Of a stretch of 64,000 nt of DNA, positions 12,430 through 22,809 are shown piece after piece. How positions within the stretch are numbered: position 1 is the first letter of the stretch; every line of letters begins with the position of its first letter. The DNA is from Xiphydria camelus (Eukaryota; Arthropoda; Insecta; Hymenoptera; Xiphydriidae), in the NCBI GenBank assembly GCA_963678675.1, contig OY783192.1, positions 24,592,433 through 24,656,432 on the forward strand, in the 5' to 3' direction. The position numbers and the translations under genes are program-made. The notes under the pieces were generated by a model. The model saw only the letters and a list, made by a program, of their open reading frames with translations, was not told the origin of the DNA and searched no databases.

Positions 12430-12752
12430 CAGTAGATGGGTTGAGAAAATCGACTTTGTTGTCACCTTTTCAGAAATATTCATCGTAACAAAATGAGATA
12501 AAAACCAATCGTTTCGTCTTGAAATTCTCTAAATTTTTTCCGGAGCATGTCTCGATAATTTCTCAACAGTTTTCGAGATATTTAAAAAAAACCGTACAAA
12601 AAAAAACATTTGTATTAAAAATTATAAACCATACTTTGGCTTTATGTAATATTTGCTCTACATATTTTTCCGAGTATTAAACAAAAAAATTTTTATCGGA
12701 CACTTGTAAAGAACAGGAGACAACAAAGTCGATTTTCTCAGCTCATCTGTTC
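12430..12752. mobile_element. Foldback MITE nested in the 2.2-kb element
   Basis: Inverted ends share TGAGAAAATCGACTTTGTTG. TA occurs at 12428-12429 and 12753-12754. The interior is A/T-rich and noncoding. Confidence 0.65.
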
Positions 12753-13129
12753 TACGTTCCGGTAAACCTAAATACCTGGCTTGTCAAGTATAGAGGGTCG
12801 ATTCACCATTTCGCGTAGCCTGACCCCTCTTTATGGCCAATCTAAATGTAGCTGATGAGGGGTCTCGACCGACGTCGCAACTGCAACATGTTGCAACAAG
12901 TTTCCATTCGAATGGAAACACGCAACATACAGCAACTTTTTCATTTTGTTGCAGCAACAATGCGCGACACAGTGCAACTTACTGCAACAATTTCGGAAAC
13001 ACGCAACAGCAACACAAAAGTTGCACTATGTTGCTTTGGTGGATACGCACGTTTACTGCAACATTTTTGGAAATATGCAACAGAAACACAAAAGTGGCAC
13101 TATGTTGCTTTGGTGGATCCGCGCCTTTA

Positions 13130-13310
13130 CGGCACAATGTTATCATTGGAAAAGAAATTACTCACCATAATTCACAAATTCACGATTTCGAGATTGGACG
13201 CTTCGATCTCTCGAATTGACACCAACTCTAACTACCGACTCGTTTTCTACCGGTATACAGGTAAATGAGAGTACCGACCAAGCCCGGCCGATGGTAAATT
13301 TCAAAGTCCC
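13130..13310 (-). repeat. Arm of the CCGTATGTCCC foldback family
   Basis: Resembles the right half of the foldback at 42205-42544: ATTGACACCAACTCTAACTA followed by ACCGACCAAGCC. Related half-copies are at 35340-35440 and inside 28057-28868. It is cut off on the right by the PKD-bearing element at 13311. Confidence 0.5.
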
Positions 13311-14362
13311 CCCCGACAGCAAAGCGTGGATTCACACGCTAGCCGCACGCAGTGCTGCCACGTAGTGGCACCACTGTGGTCTCACCGTGGCGTGATCGCG
13401 TGGCGTACACAAACTAAAAGCACCGTGGCTACACAGTGAGCACACGGAGTGGTTCACAGGATAAAGACACAGTGGTTACACTCAGTGCAGTCACGGTGCC
13501 TTTTCGACGTGCACACTTCGTAAATTTACCGACCATGAATATCGGTAAATTCACTGTCTTCACAAAATTGTTAACGAATTAATGAATTCGCTGCGGAACA
13601 CGCAGCTCCCGCGGCACGCCAACATAGTTTTACGCAAATTTCAAGATTTTAGTACGGGGGTTAACTCAATCATTTTAATACGCAGGGAACGCGTGTTCGT
13701 AATTAAATTTAAAGGTTCGGTGGTCGAGCAGTGCGGACGTGTGGCGGATCGCTCCTACGAAATTCGGAACTTTAGTCGGGTTTTTCGCGAGTGAGTGCGA
13801 TAAAAAGTGCATGGTGGTGTTCACGGAGCAGTGCGAATAAGTGAAATGGAAGTGCGGCGAGGCCGGCGTTTAGGCAGTATGCAACGATTACGAAGTCTGT
13901 CGTATCGAGTTCCCTCGTGGCACGAACGCCATCATGGCCGCCGCTACATAGCGTCGGTTGACGAAAGACCGCAAAGGCCAGCAGAGAAACACCAGACGAG
14001 CGACCCTCGCGAGAAACAGCCTCGGGAGCTCCGAGACACCGAAGAGGCCCTTGCGAATGACCGAGCTATGCTGGGAGTCTACAGCGAAGTGACAATAAGC
14101 CAACCTGTCATCATCCCCCCTCTAATCGCATAAACACAAGGAAACACGAGGAAAGCGCACTAAGAATCGTTTTAGGCGTATGATATTTCCGTAGGACCTC
14201 GTTCCGTGCCATGACGACGCATCTTCCGACGAATTTCAAAATTCCAGACCATCGAGGTAATTATTCAATCAACGTCGTATCTCGACACTTGCGATACTTT
14301 ATCTTTTTTTCTTCTCCATCACTCCCTCCGTCACACTTGGTACCTCGTACGCGATAACGCAG

Positions 14363-15370
14363 GTGCAGCTCATCGCCGAGTAACAATATACCGCTGATGT
14401 GAATAGTTCAAAGCGCCAAGCACATGAAACGACGCGGCTCCAAGATCCTGAAGGAAGGATGGATGGTGCACTCGACGAATCGCGATCCGATGGTAGGTTG
14501 ACGACGTGGCGCTGATTCGGTTTCGCTTCCCCCATCATTAAGGCGCGCGTGTTTTCAGAGGAAGAGACACTACTGGCGATTGGACACAAAGGCCATAATT
14601 CTGTTCCAAAGCGACAGCAGTTCCAAGTACTTCAAAGAGATTCCGTTGGCTGAAATTCTAGTCGTCGCCGCCGCCAGGGAACAACATTCTCGTGAGTACA
14701 TATGTATATCGTTAGAAATTGTCTGTGCGCGTTTAGTCGATGTACAACGCGCGCGTTCTCTCCTTCCAGGCACGATGCATTGTTTCGAATTGAGAACGGC
14801 CAACGTCGATTACTACGTCGGCGAAGATCCCCTCTACGGAGGTGCTAGTGGTCAGCTTCCACCGCCGGAAAGTGGCGTTGGCGCTCACTTGGCGAGGACC
14901 TGGAAAACGAATATCAGGCAGGCATTGATGCCCGTCACCTCCGGATCGGCAAGTACGTTCAGAGCTCGCGAGTGTGCGCGCGAACGCGTACCGACGCTAT
15001 ACCGAAAAACACGCGTCGTTTTCCACAGGTCGGTAGGAGCAGTCGACAACCGAGCCAGAGGAACGCGTAACCGACATGTCACAGCTCTATCACATCTTCC
15101 CGGACGAAGTTCTTGGCTCGGGTTAATTTGGTATCATCTACGGCGGAGTTCATCGCAAGACCGGCCGCGCGATGGCGATAAAGGTGATCGACAAGCTGCG
15201 TTTTCCCACCGAGCAAAAGGCCCAGCTCAAGAACGAAGTAGCCATCCTGCAGAATCTCTCCCACAGCGGAGTCGTCAATCTCGAGAGGATGTTCGAGACG
15301 CCGGAGAGGATATTCGTGGTGATGGAGAAGCTCAAGGGAGACATGCGGGAAATGAACACGGTGTACGAAA
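14363..15370 (+). pseudogene. PKD: Protein kinase D fragment: PH domain exons plus kinase N-lobe exon
   Basis: Four exons keep consensus splice sites and matching phases: 14363-14492, 14559-14691, 14770-14952 and 15029 to about 15370. They encode the PH domain (SKILKEGWMVHSTNRDPM, KRHYWRLDTKAIILFQSD, HCFELRTANVDYYVGEDPLY, SGVGAHLARTW) and then the kinase N-lobe: YHIFPDEVLGSG, the ATP-binding Lys codon at 15181-15183 (AMAIKVIDK), the helix C region NEVAILQNL and [21 protein letters not shown] is a diacylglycerol-responsive Ser/Thr kinase. The C1 domains and catalytic C-lobe (HCD, DFG) are absent. Stops replace Arg (TGA 14400-14402), a likely Gln in the linker (TAG 15034-15036) and the invariant Gln of the glycine loop (TAA 15124-15126). 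The exon ends in foldback sequence at 15377. Retained introns mean a DNA-level copy, not a retrocopy. Possible earlier exons at 13.8-14.1 kb could not be confirmed. Confidence 0.85.
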
Positions 15371-15379
15371 GTAATTTCA

Positions 15380-16215
15380 GGGGAGCTATTCTCGACGCGT
15401 GGGAAATGCTTTTCGTGGACGAGATATTTTTCGTTAACGGATTTAAAGTTTCGTCGATCACTTTCGTTAACGATTCGAAAATTCCTTCCAAGATAGATCT
15501 CGTCAATGAAATTAATTTTCTCACACGAAAAATGTGTTTACATCCCTTAGCGACGTCTTCTTTTTAGAATCTCGTTTAATCACTTAGCAACGACCCGTCG
15601 CATCGGCCCACCGCCCCGGACAAATACCAAACCCATTCGTTGACGAAAACAGCGAGAACGACGAATGACACTTTCGTCAACGAAAAAAGTAATTTCGTTA
15701 ACAAAGGAGTTTCGCGCGTATGGGAAAAAATTTCGCGTACAAAATTTCTCAACCAAAACGCAATTGCCCCTGCGGGGCAATTCTCGACATGTTAGAAACG
15801 ATTTCGTGAACGGAATTATTATTTCGTTTGAGAAATTTTGTACACGGAATTTTTTCCCATACGAAACTCCTTCGTTAACGAAATTACTTTTTTCGTTGAC
15901 GAAATTGTCATTCGTCGTTCTCGCTGTTTTCGTCAACGAATGTTGTTTGGTATTTGTATGCCGGTGAGTTGCATGACGAGGTGGTGGGCCGATGCGACGG
16001 GTCGTTGCTAAGTGATTAAACGAGATTCTAAAAAGAAGACGTCGCTAAGGGATGTAAACACATTTTTCGTGTGAGAAAATTAATTTCGTTGACGAGATCT
16101 ATCTTGGAAGGGATATTCGAATCGTTAACGAAAGTGATCGACGAAATTTTACGTCCGTTAACGAAAAATATTTCGTCCACGAAAAGCATTTCCCACGCGT
16201 CGAGAATAGCACCCC
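15380..16215. mobile_element. Foldback element rich in TTCGTTAACGAA
   Basis: Arms of about 215 bp start GGGG(A/T)GCTATTCTCGACGCG and are bordered by TCA (15377-15379) and TGA (16216-16218). A nested inner palindrome (about 15640-15930) again uses the self-complementary word TTCGTTAACGAA or variants. A degenerate arm fragment lies at 19755-19900. The left arm is read through from the PKD exon without a stop, producing a chimeric frame to 15567. Noncoding otherwise. Confidence 0.75.
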
Positions 16216-16546
16216 TGAGCATATTTCGCCAAGCAATCAGCTGTTCTCATGGCGACCACGTAAAACGCGCCATGCGCAGCTTATTGTACTTTCATACACC
16301 GGGACTTTCAAAAAATTATTATAAATTAACCGTGCATTTTGTCAAGTAGGTTCTTGCATCAATTTCATAGTAAATTTTCCCCGCTACAAATTGGTAGCTT
16401 CATTTTTTTGATCGAGTAAATCTAGGATGCCCAGGAAAAAGAGTATAAATTTGAATAGATTGCGGAACGCGCTTTCCTCCGTTAGTTGCACGCGAATAAA
16501 GGAGCGTCGCGTAACGATCAGCTGATCGATTTAAGCCAATTTGAAT

Positions 16547-16715
16547 TACATATCGATACCTTACTTTGAAAACCTCGTAAGTGCAATTTTGGACAAAAAT
16601 GCCATTTATAGCTTACTGTGTGTTCAGATTTTAAATCTTAACGCAGTAAGCTATAAATGGCATTTTTGTCCAAAATTGCACTTACGAGGTTTTCAAAGTA
16701 AGGTATCGATATGTA
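16547..16715. mobile_element. 169-bp hairpin MITE
   Basis: Arms of about 70 bp (from TACATATCGATACC to its complement) are nearly identical, with a 25-bp loop near 16620-16640. It lies inside the PKD-bearing element. The stretches 16220-16540 and 16716-17240 around it show no gene. Confidence 0.75.
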
Positions 16716-17991
16716 TAATAATTTATTACACAAAAACGGTGCATCGTAGACTATAAGTTCCGACTTGAAATTTGTAAAGAATTTTCTCCTCTACATTGGG
16801 ATATTTTTATTTATGAAATTGGTTACAGAAAAAATATAGCTTCGCGATTTGTTGGCATGTGATTTTGACAGGTAGTTTTTAATTAATTACATTATTTCTC
16901 GTCAATTTGAAGATTACCCATTTCTATATGTCATTCAGGAGATTTTTTCCTATCGATTGGTACCGGTTTTATCCTGACACTAATAAATTGTTTCGCGAAT
17001 ATCTAATAAGACTATACTATAAAGTGGCTTAGGGCCAAAACTTCGAGTTTTTAATTAATTATAAATTTTCCCGGGAATTGACGGATAATACATTTTGATA
17101 TGTTAATATTGGGATCTCCAGCTACAATATGTTCATTTAATAAATGGAATAGTAAAAGAAATGTTGTTTTTTAATATAAATATTTTATTAGAATACATCC
17201 CTGTAGTCCATATGATAACTTCACAGCGAAGCCACTGGGTCTACACCATCATCTCACAGTACAAGCACTGTGGAGTCACCCTGTTATGCCACAGTGCTTC
17301 CACTCGGTGCTCACACTGCGTGACTGCAGCGTGGCTTCACGGTGCACAGACAGATGGACACCCCAGTGCATGCACTCGAATACACCGCGTGAAAGCAGTG
17401 TGCAGTCACGGTGGCGCCACTTTGCTATCTGGGCCTGCAATTGTGCGGTGCTGCGCGGGTCATGCTGTATTAGTCTCGGGTTTGAATCCTAGCGCACCGT
17501 CTGACCTCTCCTCTGACGTCACGCGCTATTGCCACGTTTTCCCCTATTCGTTCAAAAATTCCGTTTTCTCGAAACCTTTTACTAAATTACACAGAAACTA
17601 CTAAGTGAAATTGGTTTAAACTGTGCAGGATCGAAGTTTATAACTACATGCAAAATAAAACGTTTTCTTTTTACCATTTCTTCCACTTTAAGAGCCAATA
17701 TTATTACTATCAAATCATCGGCCCATAAGGTTCCATGTTAATCAGTGACTTTTCAAACACGAATAAAAAAAAACGGTTAAGTGAATTTCTTTCAAATTTT
17801 TACAGTAGCGTTCTGATGAAGTGAAGATTATAAGAAAAAAAAATCTTAGTAATTGGTCCATTTTCATTTCACTGATGTTCCTCCTTAAATACTGGGTCTT
17901 TCCGCCGTGAACCACTAACAATAAGTATGTTCACTGTGTAGCTACGATGCTCTTAGTGTATGTCACGCGAACACACTACGGTGATACTACC

Positions 17992-18789
17992 CCGACTAGA
18001 AATTTTCGGTTATCCTGCCCTGGTTCAGGTAAGGAATGCCTGACTAGCTCCTGACAAGGTATGTAATGCAAATCATTACCCTCTCTCTCTCTCTCTGGAT
18101 CCGATCAGGAATTCCTAATGAAGACCAGACGTGGTTAACCAGATCGGGTCTAGAGAGTATTGATTTGATGTCGATTCCTTACGTGGACCTCACTTACAAA
18201 CCAGATCAGGACCTGATCATGTATTTTAAATGATTTTTCAACAGTGCAAATTTAAGGTTACAATAGACGGTAGGCAACTCTATCGCGTATTATCTTATAT
18301 AACATACATCATAAAATATATTCATTTGATTCCAACTCAAAACTGAATTTACTATAATATAGTGAAGTTTTCATCTGGGAAAATAATGAATAAATATAAA
18401 AAATAAATACTATGTGAGATTTTTATAGAAATAAAATATATGATTCGATCATAAAAAAAATTGAATTGTGTGATATGATCCTGATTTGGCGGTGGTCTGG
18501 AAAAGCTAGTGAGAATTATGACGTTTCACGTGATCAGGATATCCCGACTTGGTCCTGATCTGGACATGATCAGGAAAAACTAGCGTGACATCGGATATCA
18601 CGTGATCAGGATATCCCAATTTGGTCCTGATCTGGACACGATCACGAAAACTAGCGTGGCATCGGATGTCACGTGATCAGGATATCCCAATTTGGTCCTG
18701 GCCAGGAAAAACTAATTAGGAATTCCTTATCGGGACCTGATCGAGTCCAGCCATATGATCTGGTTGACCCGATGACATTTCTAGTCGAG
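17992..18789. mobile_element. TIR element with TCCTGATC-type repeats
   Basis: Inverted ends CGACTAGAAAT / ATTTCTAGTCG bound about 800 bp in which TCCTGATC, GATCAGGA and related half-palindromes recur more than ten times. A (CT)n run lies near 18080-18096. Its left end abuts a CAC(N)GTG-rich patch (17900-17990) resembling the subterminal DNA of the PKD-bearing element. No frame. Confidence 0.55.
18526..18740 (+). repeat. Three tandem units of 71-72 bp
   Basis: TCACGTGATCAGGATATCCC starts at about 18526, 18598 and 18669. Each unit continues with TTGGTCCTGATCTGGACA-like sequence and an AAACTAGCGTG(A/G)CATCGG block. The third unit is incomplete. Confidence 0.75.
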
Positions 18790-18815
18790 TTGATGGGACT
18801 TGGCGTATTGGATTG

Positions 18816-18960
18816 ATACATACACAGAAATTTTCTAGGGAAAGTTCAAGAAAAATTACTGCGCTGTCCCTGAATCGTGGTGCAAACGTCCAGACCAAGC
18901 AAAAGTCTGGTTCGCATGCGTATTTATTAGTGATGAGTACCGGAAAAATTCTGGTACTGG
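18816..18960. repeat. Dispersed repeat shared with 51070-51215 (inverted)
   Basis: The complement of CTGAATCGTGGTGCAAACGT and its flanks recurs at 51120-51180 inside the 3.4-kb element. Both copies adjoin ATTTATTAGT(G/C)A-type sequence. Family unknown. 18970-19217 shows nothing recognisable. Confidence 0.55.
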
Positions 18961-19217
18961 CACGGTAAAATTTTTGTGAAGAAGAAAGACTAGTGTGCAT
19001 GCGTTGTTCTTACTAACAAGGAGAGGCTGCTAAGAGACATCTTAGAAGTAGAAACAGGAAAAAAAAGAGAGGTATAGGTAGGCCGCGGTTAGACTACATT
19101 TCGCAAATCGTTAAGGATATAGGTTGTTGAAAATACAGGGAAATGAAAAGACTATCGGAGCTGCCTTGGGGAAGCGCGCTGTTAGCGACTGTCTCGCTAA
19201 AAGTCTGGAAGCGAACT

Positions 19218-19397
19218 GGGCCCCCTTTCTCGAACTCGCTCGTATCTTTGCGTGCACGCATCTTAGCAAATAGACCAATCAGGATCAAGTATTCCGTTGT
19301 CCGTAACCCCACTACAACGGAATACTTAATCCTGATTGGTCTATTCGCTAAGATGCGTGTACGCAAAAATACGAGCGAGTTCGAGAAAGGAGCCCCT
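19218..19397. mobile_element. 180-bp foldback MITE
   Basis: Arms of about 80 bp contain TTTCTCGAACTCGCTCGTAT and ACCAATCAGGATCAAGTATT with their complements. The centre is near 19306. Confidence 0.8.
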
Positions 19398-19447
19398 GCC
19401 TCAAACGTATCCTCGGCAAAGGGTAGGTATCAAGGTTAGATACTTAA

Positions 19448-20373
19448 GGCCAAAGCACATCTAGGCGAAGCGAAGCTACCTTTTATATTTCCATTGATTC
19501 TTACGAGGTAACGCACACTTGAGCGAAGCGAAGCGCCGCGACCTAAGATAAGCACACTTGTGCGACTGGACGCGCAGCGAAGCGATGCGCCGCGAAGCGA
19601 AGCTACCTTTTATATTTCCATTGATTCTTACGGGGTAACGCACACTTGAGCGAAGCGAAGCGCCGCGAAGCGAAGTGCGGCGAAGCGAAGCGCGTCGAAG
19701 CGAAGCGCGGCGAAGTGAAGCGCGTCGAAGCAAAGCACGGCGAAGCGAAGCGCCGCGAGAAATGTTTATCGTGGACGGAATGTAATTCGTTAACGGATGT
19801 AAAGTTTCGTCGATCACTTCCGTTAACGATTCGAAAATCCTTTCCAAGATAGATCTCGTCAACGAAATGAATTTTCTCACACGAAATAGTATTTTATATC
19901 ATAAGACGGAAATTCGAGATTTTTTCAGACTGTGTTTAATTAGGTCGTAACACGAGGCATGGTTTGGGGAGAAGGCTACGATCTAAACACAGTCTTAAAA
20001 ATCCGAGGATTTCCGCCGAATGACATATACTATTTTTCCTCACGAATGCCCATTTCTCAAAACAAAATATGTACACGGCTCATTTTTCACGTTGCGTTCA
20101 TCAGTTTGAAAAAGGCGAAAATGAATGAAAAAGGCGAAAAAGGCGAAAATGACTGATATTTCACGGCGCTTCCCTTCCCTCCCTTCTCTACCCGGGTATC
20201 CATATATGAATATTTTCAGGTATAGCTGTTTATACCTGGTAGAGAAGGGGATAGAATTCGCCGCGCTTCGCTTTGCCGCGCTTCGCTTTGCCGCGCTTCG
20301 CCCAAGTGTGCGATGCACAGCCGCGCTTCGCAGCGCGTCGCGGCGCGTCGCTTCGCCTAGATGTGCTTTGACC
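19448..20373. mobile_element. 926-bp TIR element with TTAA duplication (piggyBac-like)
   Basis: Ends GGCCAAAGCACATCTAGGCG and GG(T)CAAAGCACATCTAGGCG are inverted and flanked by TTAA (19444-19447, 20374-20377). TTAA is the piggyBac-type target, though the tips do not start with CCC. Inside are GCGAAGCGAAGC minisatellites in opposite orientation at the two ends, a 130-bp direct duplication (from about 19467 and 19597) and a piece of the TTCGTTAACGAA foldback at 19755-19900. Confidence 0.6.
19650..19764 (+). repeat. 15-bp minisatellite GCGAAGCGAAGCGC(C/G)
   Basis: Seven to eight units with a strict 15-bp period. One frame encodes a repeating (X)EAKR pentapeptide and the opposite strand a LRRAS-like repeat, but this follows from the base composition and there is no sign of a gene. 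An inverted cluster of the same word lies at about 20258-20355. Confidence 0.75.
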
Positions 20374-20377
20374 TTAA

Positions 20378-21430
20378 TAAATTTAGATTGTATTTCACAT
20401 TCATTAAATAACTGAAATAAAAATGTATAAAGTCTCTTCGCATTTCAATACATTGTTACTTATTTTTATATCAATTCATTAACAACTTTATAAAAAAAAA
20501 ATAGGAATGTAAGATACAGCTACAAACTATTCATTTTGATTTGTCTTAAGAATGATTAAGGTTAAGAATGAAAATCGAGAGTTTTTTGTACGAAATTTAT
20601 TGATCAATAAAAAATATCTTCACAATTTGTCTCCAATTAATAATTCTACAAATATTAATAAAAAAATTATTTTGAAACATTGGAAAGCACCAAATTTGTA
20701 TTTTTACAACAGAAGATTTTCGTTCTGTTTTATGAATAATTAAAAATAAACCAAACAATAGCAATCAGTCAACAAACATTTTTTGAATTTAATAAATCCC
20801 TTCAAAAAATCGTTCAATAAATTTTGTCAAACATTATGAGATGTAAAATACTTTTGCAATACAAAAATAGAGATTATAAAGCGTTATTTTTTAAAAAATT
20901 TTAAAAAAATTGAAAAAATGAAGGTTGAAATGCAAACTATTCGTACAACTTTTTTTATATTTCATATCCTACGCAAAAGGAAAGATAATAAATAAACGGG
21001 AGAAAAATATAAAATATTTTAAAAGATTAATTAATAAGAAACAAATAATATATTGGAAGTAACCAAATACTTGTAGAACGTTTTCCATTATCATAAACTC
21101 TTTTTTTTTCGATACTTATGGCAAGATTGTTTAATTACAAAATAATACACATTTTTAAATCTTTATTTAACTCACTTCCAAATATTAAAGGAGCTCCTTC
21201 AATATTGAAAGAAACTAATTTACCGCGGAGGCTTTTTTAGTACTACACAGTAGAAATGGCAAAATTCAGAACTTACTAGGATCCACAGAACAAAGTAGGT
21301 CAAAAAAGGTTTGCAAGAAATAGCACATAGACCATTTGAGGTTACAGAAAATCTTTGTAGACTCAAATAAGTCAAAATAGTTTTAAGTAGGATAAACTAG
21401 AATCAAATATTCGACTCGGGATATATATCA
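20378..21430. other. AT-rich stretch with no recognisable gene
   Basis: Strongly A/T-rich with long A and T runs. The one short frame (20552-20743, Asn/Lys/Ile-rich) has the composition expected by chance. Nothing is supported here. Confidence 0.6.
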
Positions 21431-21431
21431 T

Positions 21432-21560
21432 TGGAAAGCTAAAATTACAAGCTATATTTTGATGCCAATATAGATATTAATTTATTTTAACTATTTGCAA
21501 GTGGATCGTAGTTGAACCGTACCTCACACCATGGTGTATGAATACTTTTTACCGCCACTG
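21432..21560 (-). mobile_element. Tc1/mariner-type terminal fragment, inverse of 3458-3613
   Basis: The end reads AAAAAGTATTCATACACCAT on the complement, with the tip CAGTGGCGG bordered by TA at 21561-21562. The inner 100 bp match the copy at 3458. No transposase is next to it. Confidence 0.6.
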
Positions 21561-21603
21561 TAATATTACCAGCATATAATACCTATATCTTTTTTAATTA
21601 CAC

Positions 21604-22349
21604 AGTCACACAAAAAAAAAGTGGTGTATAGTTTTGATGCCATGTATGTTATTCGTAGTAATTGTGCCTCCTGATCGCGAATCAGGTGTCAAAATTTGGC
21701 CATCACATCACATTTTCTTTTAATCTCAAAAAACCAGCCAGAGATCATGACTTTCAAAAAGTTAATGGATTTAAACAAAATTCGGTAAAGGGGGGTTTTT
21801 TGGATCGCTGATCTCGAATTTGAAGTCGGATTTCAAAAATTCCAGATGGCGGATCCAATATGGCGGATGATATTTTCGAAAACCGACGGACATGCCAAAT
21901 TTGGTATAGGATTTTTTTTAGTCGCTCATTACGAATATGAAGTTATATTTGCAAAAATTCAAAGTTTTCGATAATCTCGTCCGCCATATTGGACCTGCCA
22001 TCTTGAATTTTTAAAATCTGACTTCAGATTCGTGATCAGCAGCCCAAAAAACTCCCCTATACCAAATTTGGCATGAATCCGTCGATTTTCGAAAATCTCG
22101 TCCGCCATACTGGATCCGCCATTTTGAATTTTTGAATTTCGACTTTAGATTCGTGATCAGCGACCAAAAAAATCCCCTATACCAAGTTTGGTTTAAGTCC
22201 ATTAATTTTTTGAAAATCATGAACTCTGGCTGGTTTTGAGATTTAAAAAAAATTGATGTGATGGCTAAATTTTGACACCTGATTCATGATCAGGAGGCAA
22301 AATTATTACGGATAACATATATCGCACCAAAAGTATACTCCACTTTTTT
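21604..22349. repeat. Family B palindrome with CAAGATGGCGGATCCAATAT-like units
   Basis: The outer ends (A-rich next to GTGG, and CCAC next to T-rich) are inverted. Inside are several ~120-bp alternating copies of a unit with ATGGCGGA, TTCGAAAAT and CCAAATTTGGTATAGG blocks in both orientations. Related copies: 32893-33650, 40985-41118 joined to 47206-47640, and 54939-55215. No coding role; class unknown. Confidence 0.65.
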
Positions 22350-22809
22350 TGTGTGTGTGTTATTAAGCTGCTTTTAATTTTTATTGTAAGCATTAGTGAA
22401 ATGTGCTTTTTGTTAAATTATTTTTTCCAACTACTTTTCCTATTACCATCTCTGGAAAAAATTCTTATAAGTATATTTTTGAATTATTTTATATCATTTA
22501 AGATGAATGTTTCAGTTTTATATATTTTGTTATTATGTTCCATTTACGTTATCATAAATTAAATAATTGTTTACTTTATGGTCTTTTATTTTAACAGCAC
22601 ATCTTTTTATAATTAATACACAAATTTACATCGCACAAATCAGTTATGTAAACCATTAATATACTTATGACCGCGTTTGCTTAGACGCCGGACCACTATG
22701 CGCACTTGCCAGATCGGGCGGCGTATCGTGTTTCCCATTTTACACATAGCAGTACTCTCTCACTACATGTGTATGCTCTTTCTGGCTTCAAAAGAAACGC
22801 GGCGAAAAA

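Larger units (their letters stand above)
10933..13126. mobile_element. 2.2-kb TIR element with TTA duplication (PIF/Harbinger-like)
   Basis: Ends are AGGCGCGGATCCACCAAAGC and complement, flanked on both sides by TTA (10930-10932 and 13127-13129). The ends are rich in GCAAC/GTTGC words. The right end is tandemly duplicated, with a second copy of GTTGCTTTGGTGGAT about 73 bp inward. A 3-bp TWA duplication with AGG-starting repeats fits PIF/Harbinger. The interior holds unrelated repeats and a nested foldback but no transposase, so this copy is non-autonomous. Confidence 0.65.
13311..17433. mobile_element. 4.1-kb TIR element carrying a PKD gene fragment
   Basis: The left end (from about 13311) reads CCCCGACAGCAAAG and the complement of the right end reads CCCAGATAGCAAAG, giving a 14-bp imperfect TIR. 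Inside each end lies about 180 bp dense in CAC(N)GTG words such as CACAGTG, CACGGTG, CACTGTG and CACCGTG (13330-13510 and 17245-17425), the kind of subterminal repeat array that transposases bind in several DNA-transposon groups. Between them lie the PKD pseudogene, a foldback and a small MITE. No transposase is visible and I found no clear target duplication, so the outer boundaries and class are uncertain. Confidence 0.5.

Noticed and set aside
13807..14133. GC-rich frame just before the PKD PH exons, possible C1-domain or linker exon
   Set aside because: No conserved Cys/His pattern could be aligned in any frame; only a short YRVP-like similarity was seen, which is too weak.
14580..15374. 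264-codon frame through the PKD region
   Set aside because: It follows the PH exons at first but then reads introns and the kinase exon in a wrong frame; splicing explains the region better.
15661..16222. Frames of 64-118 codons in both strands
   Set aside because: They are mirror readings of the TTCGTTAACGAA foldback arms.
17446..17503. tRNA-like segment with GGGTTTGAATCC (B-box) and complementary GCGGTGC/GCACCGT ends
   Set aside because: Too short for a tRNA (about 57 nt), no valid D-arm or T-stem pairing, no SINE body found.
19476..19880. 134-codon minus-strand frame with LRRAS repeats
   Set aside because: It is a by-product of the 15-bp minisatellite; no start context or homologue.
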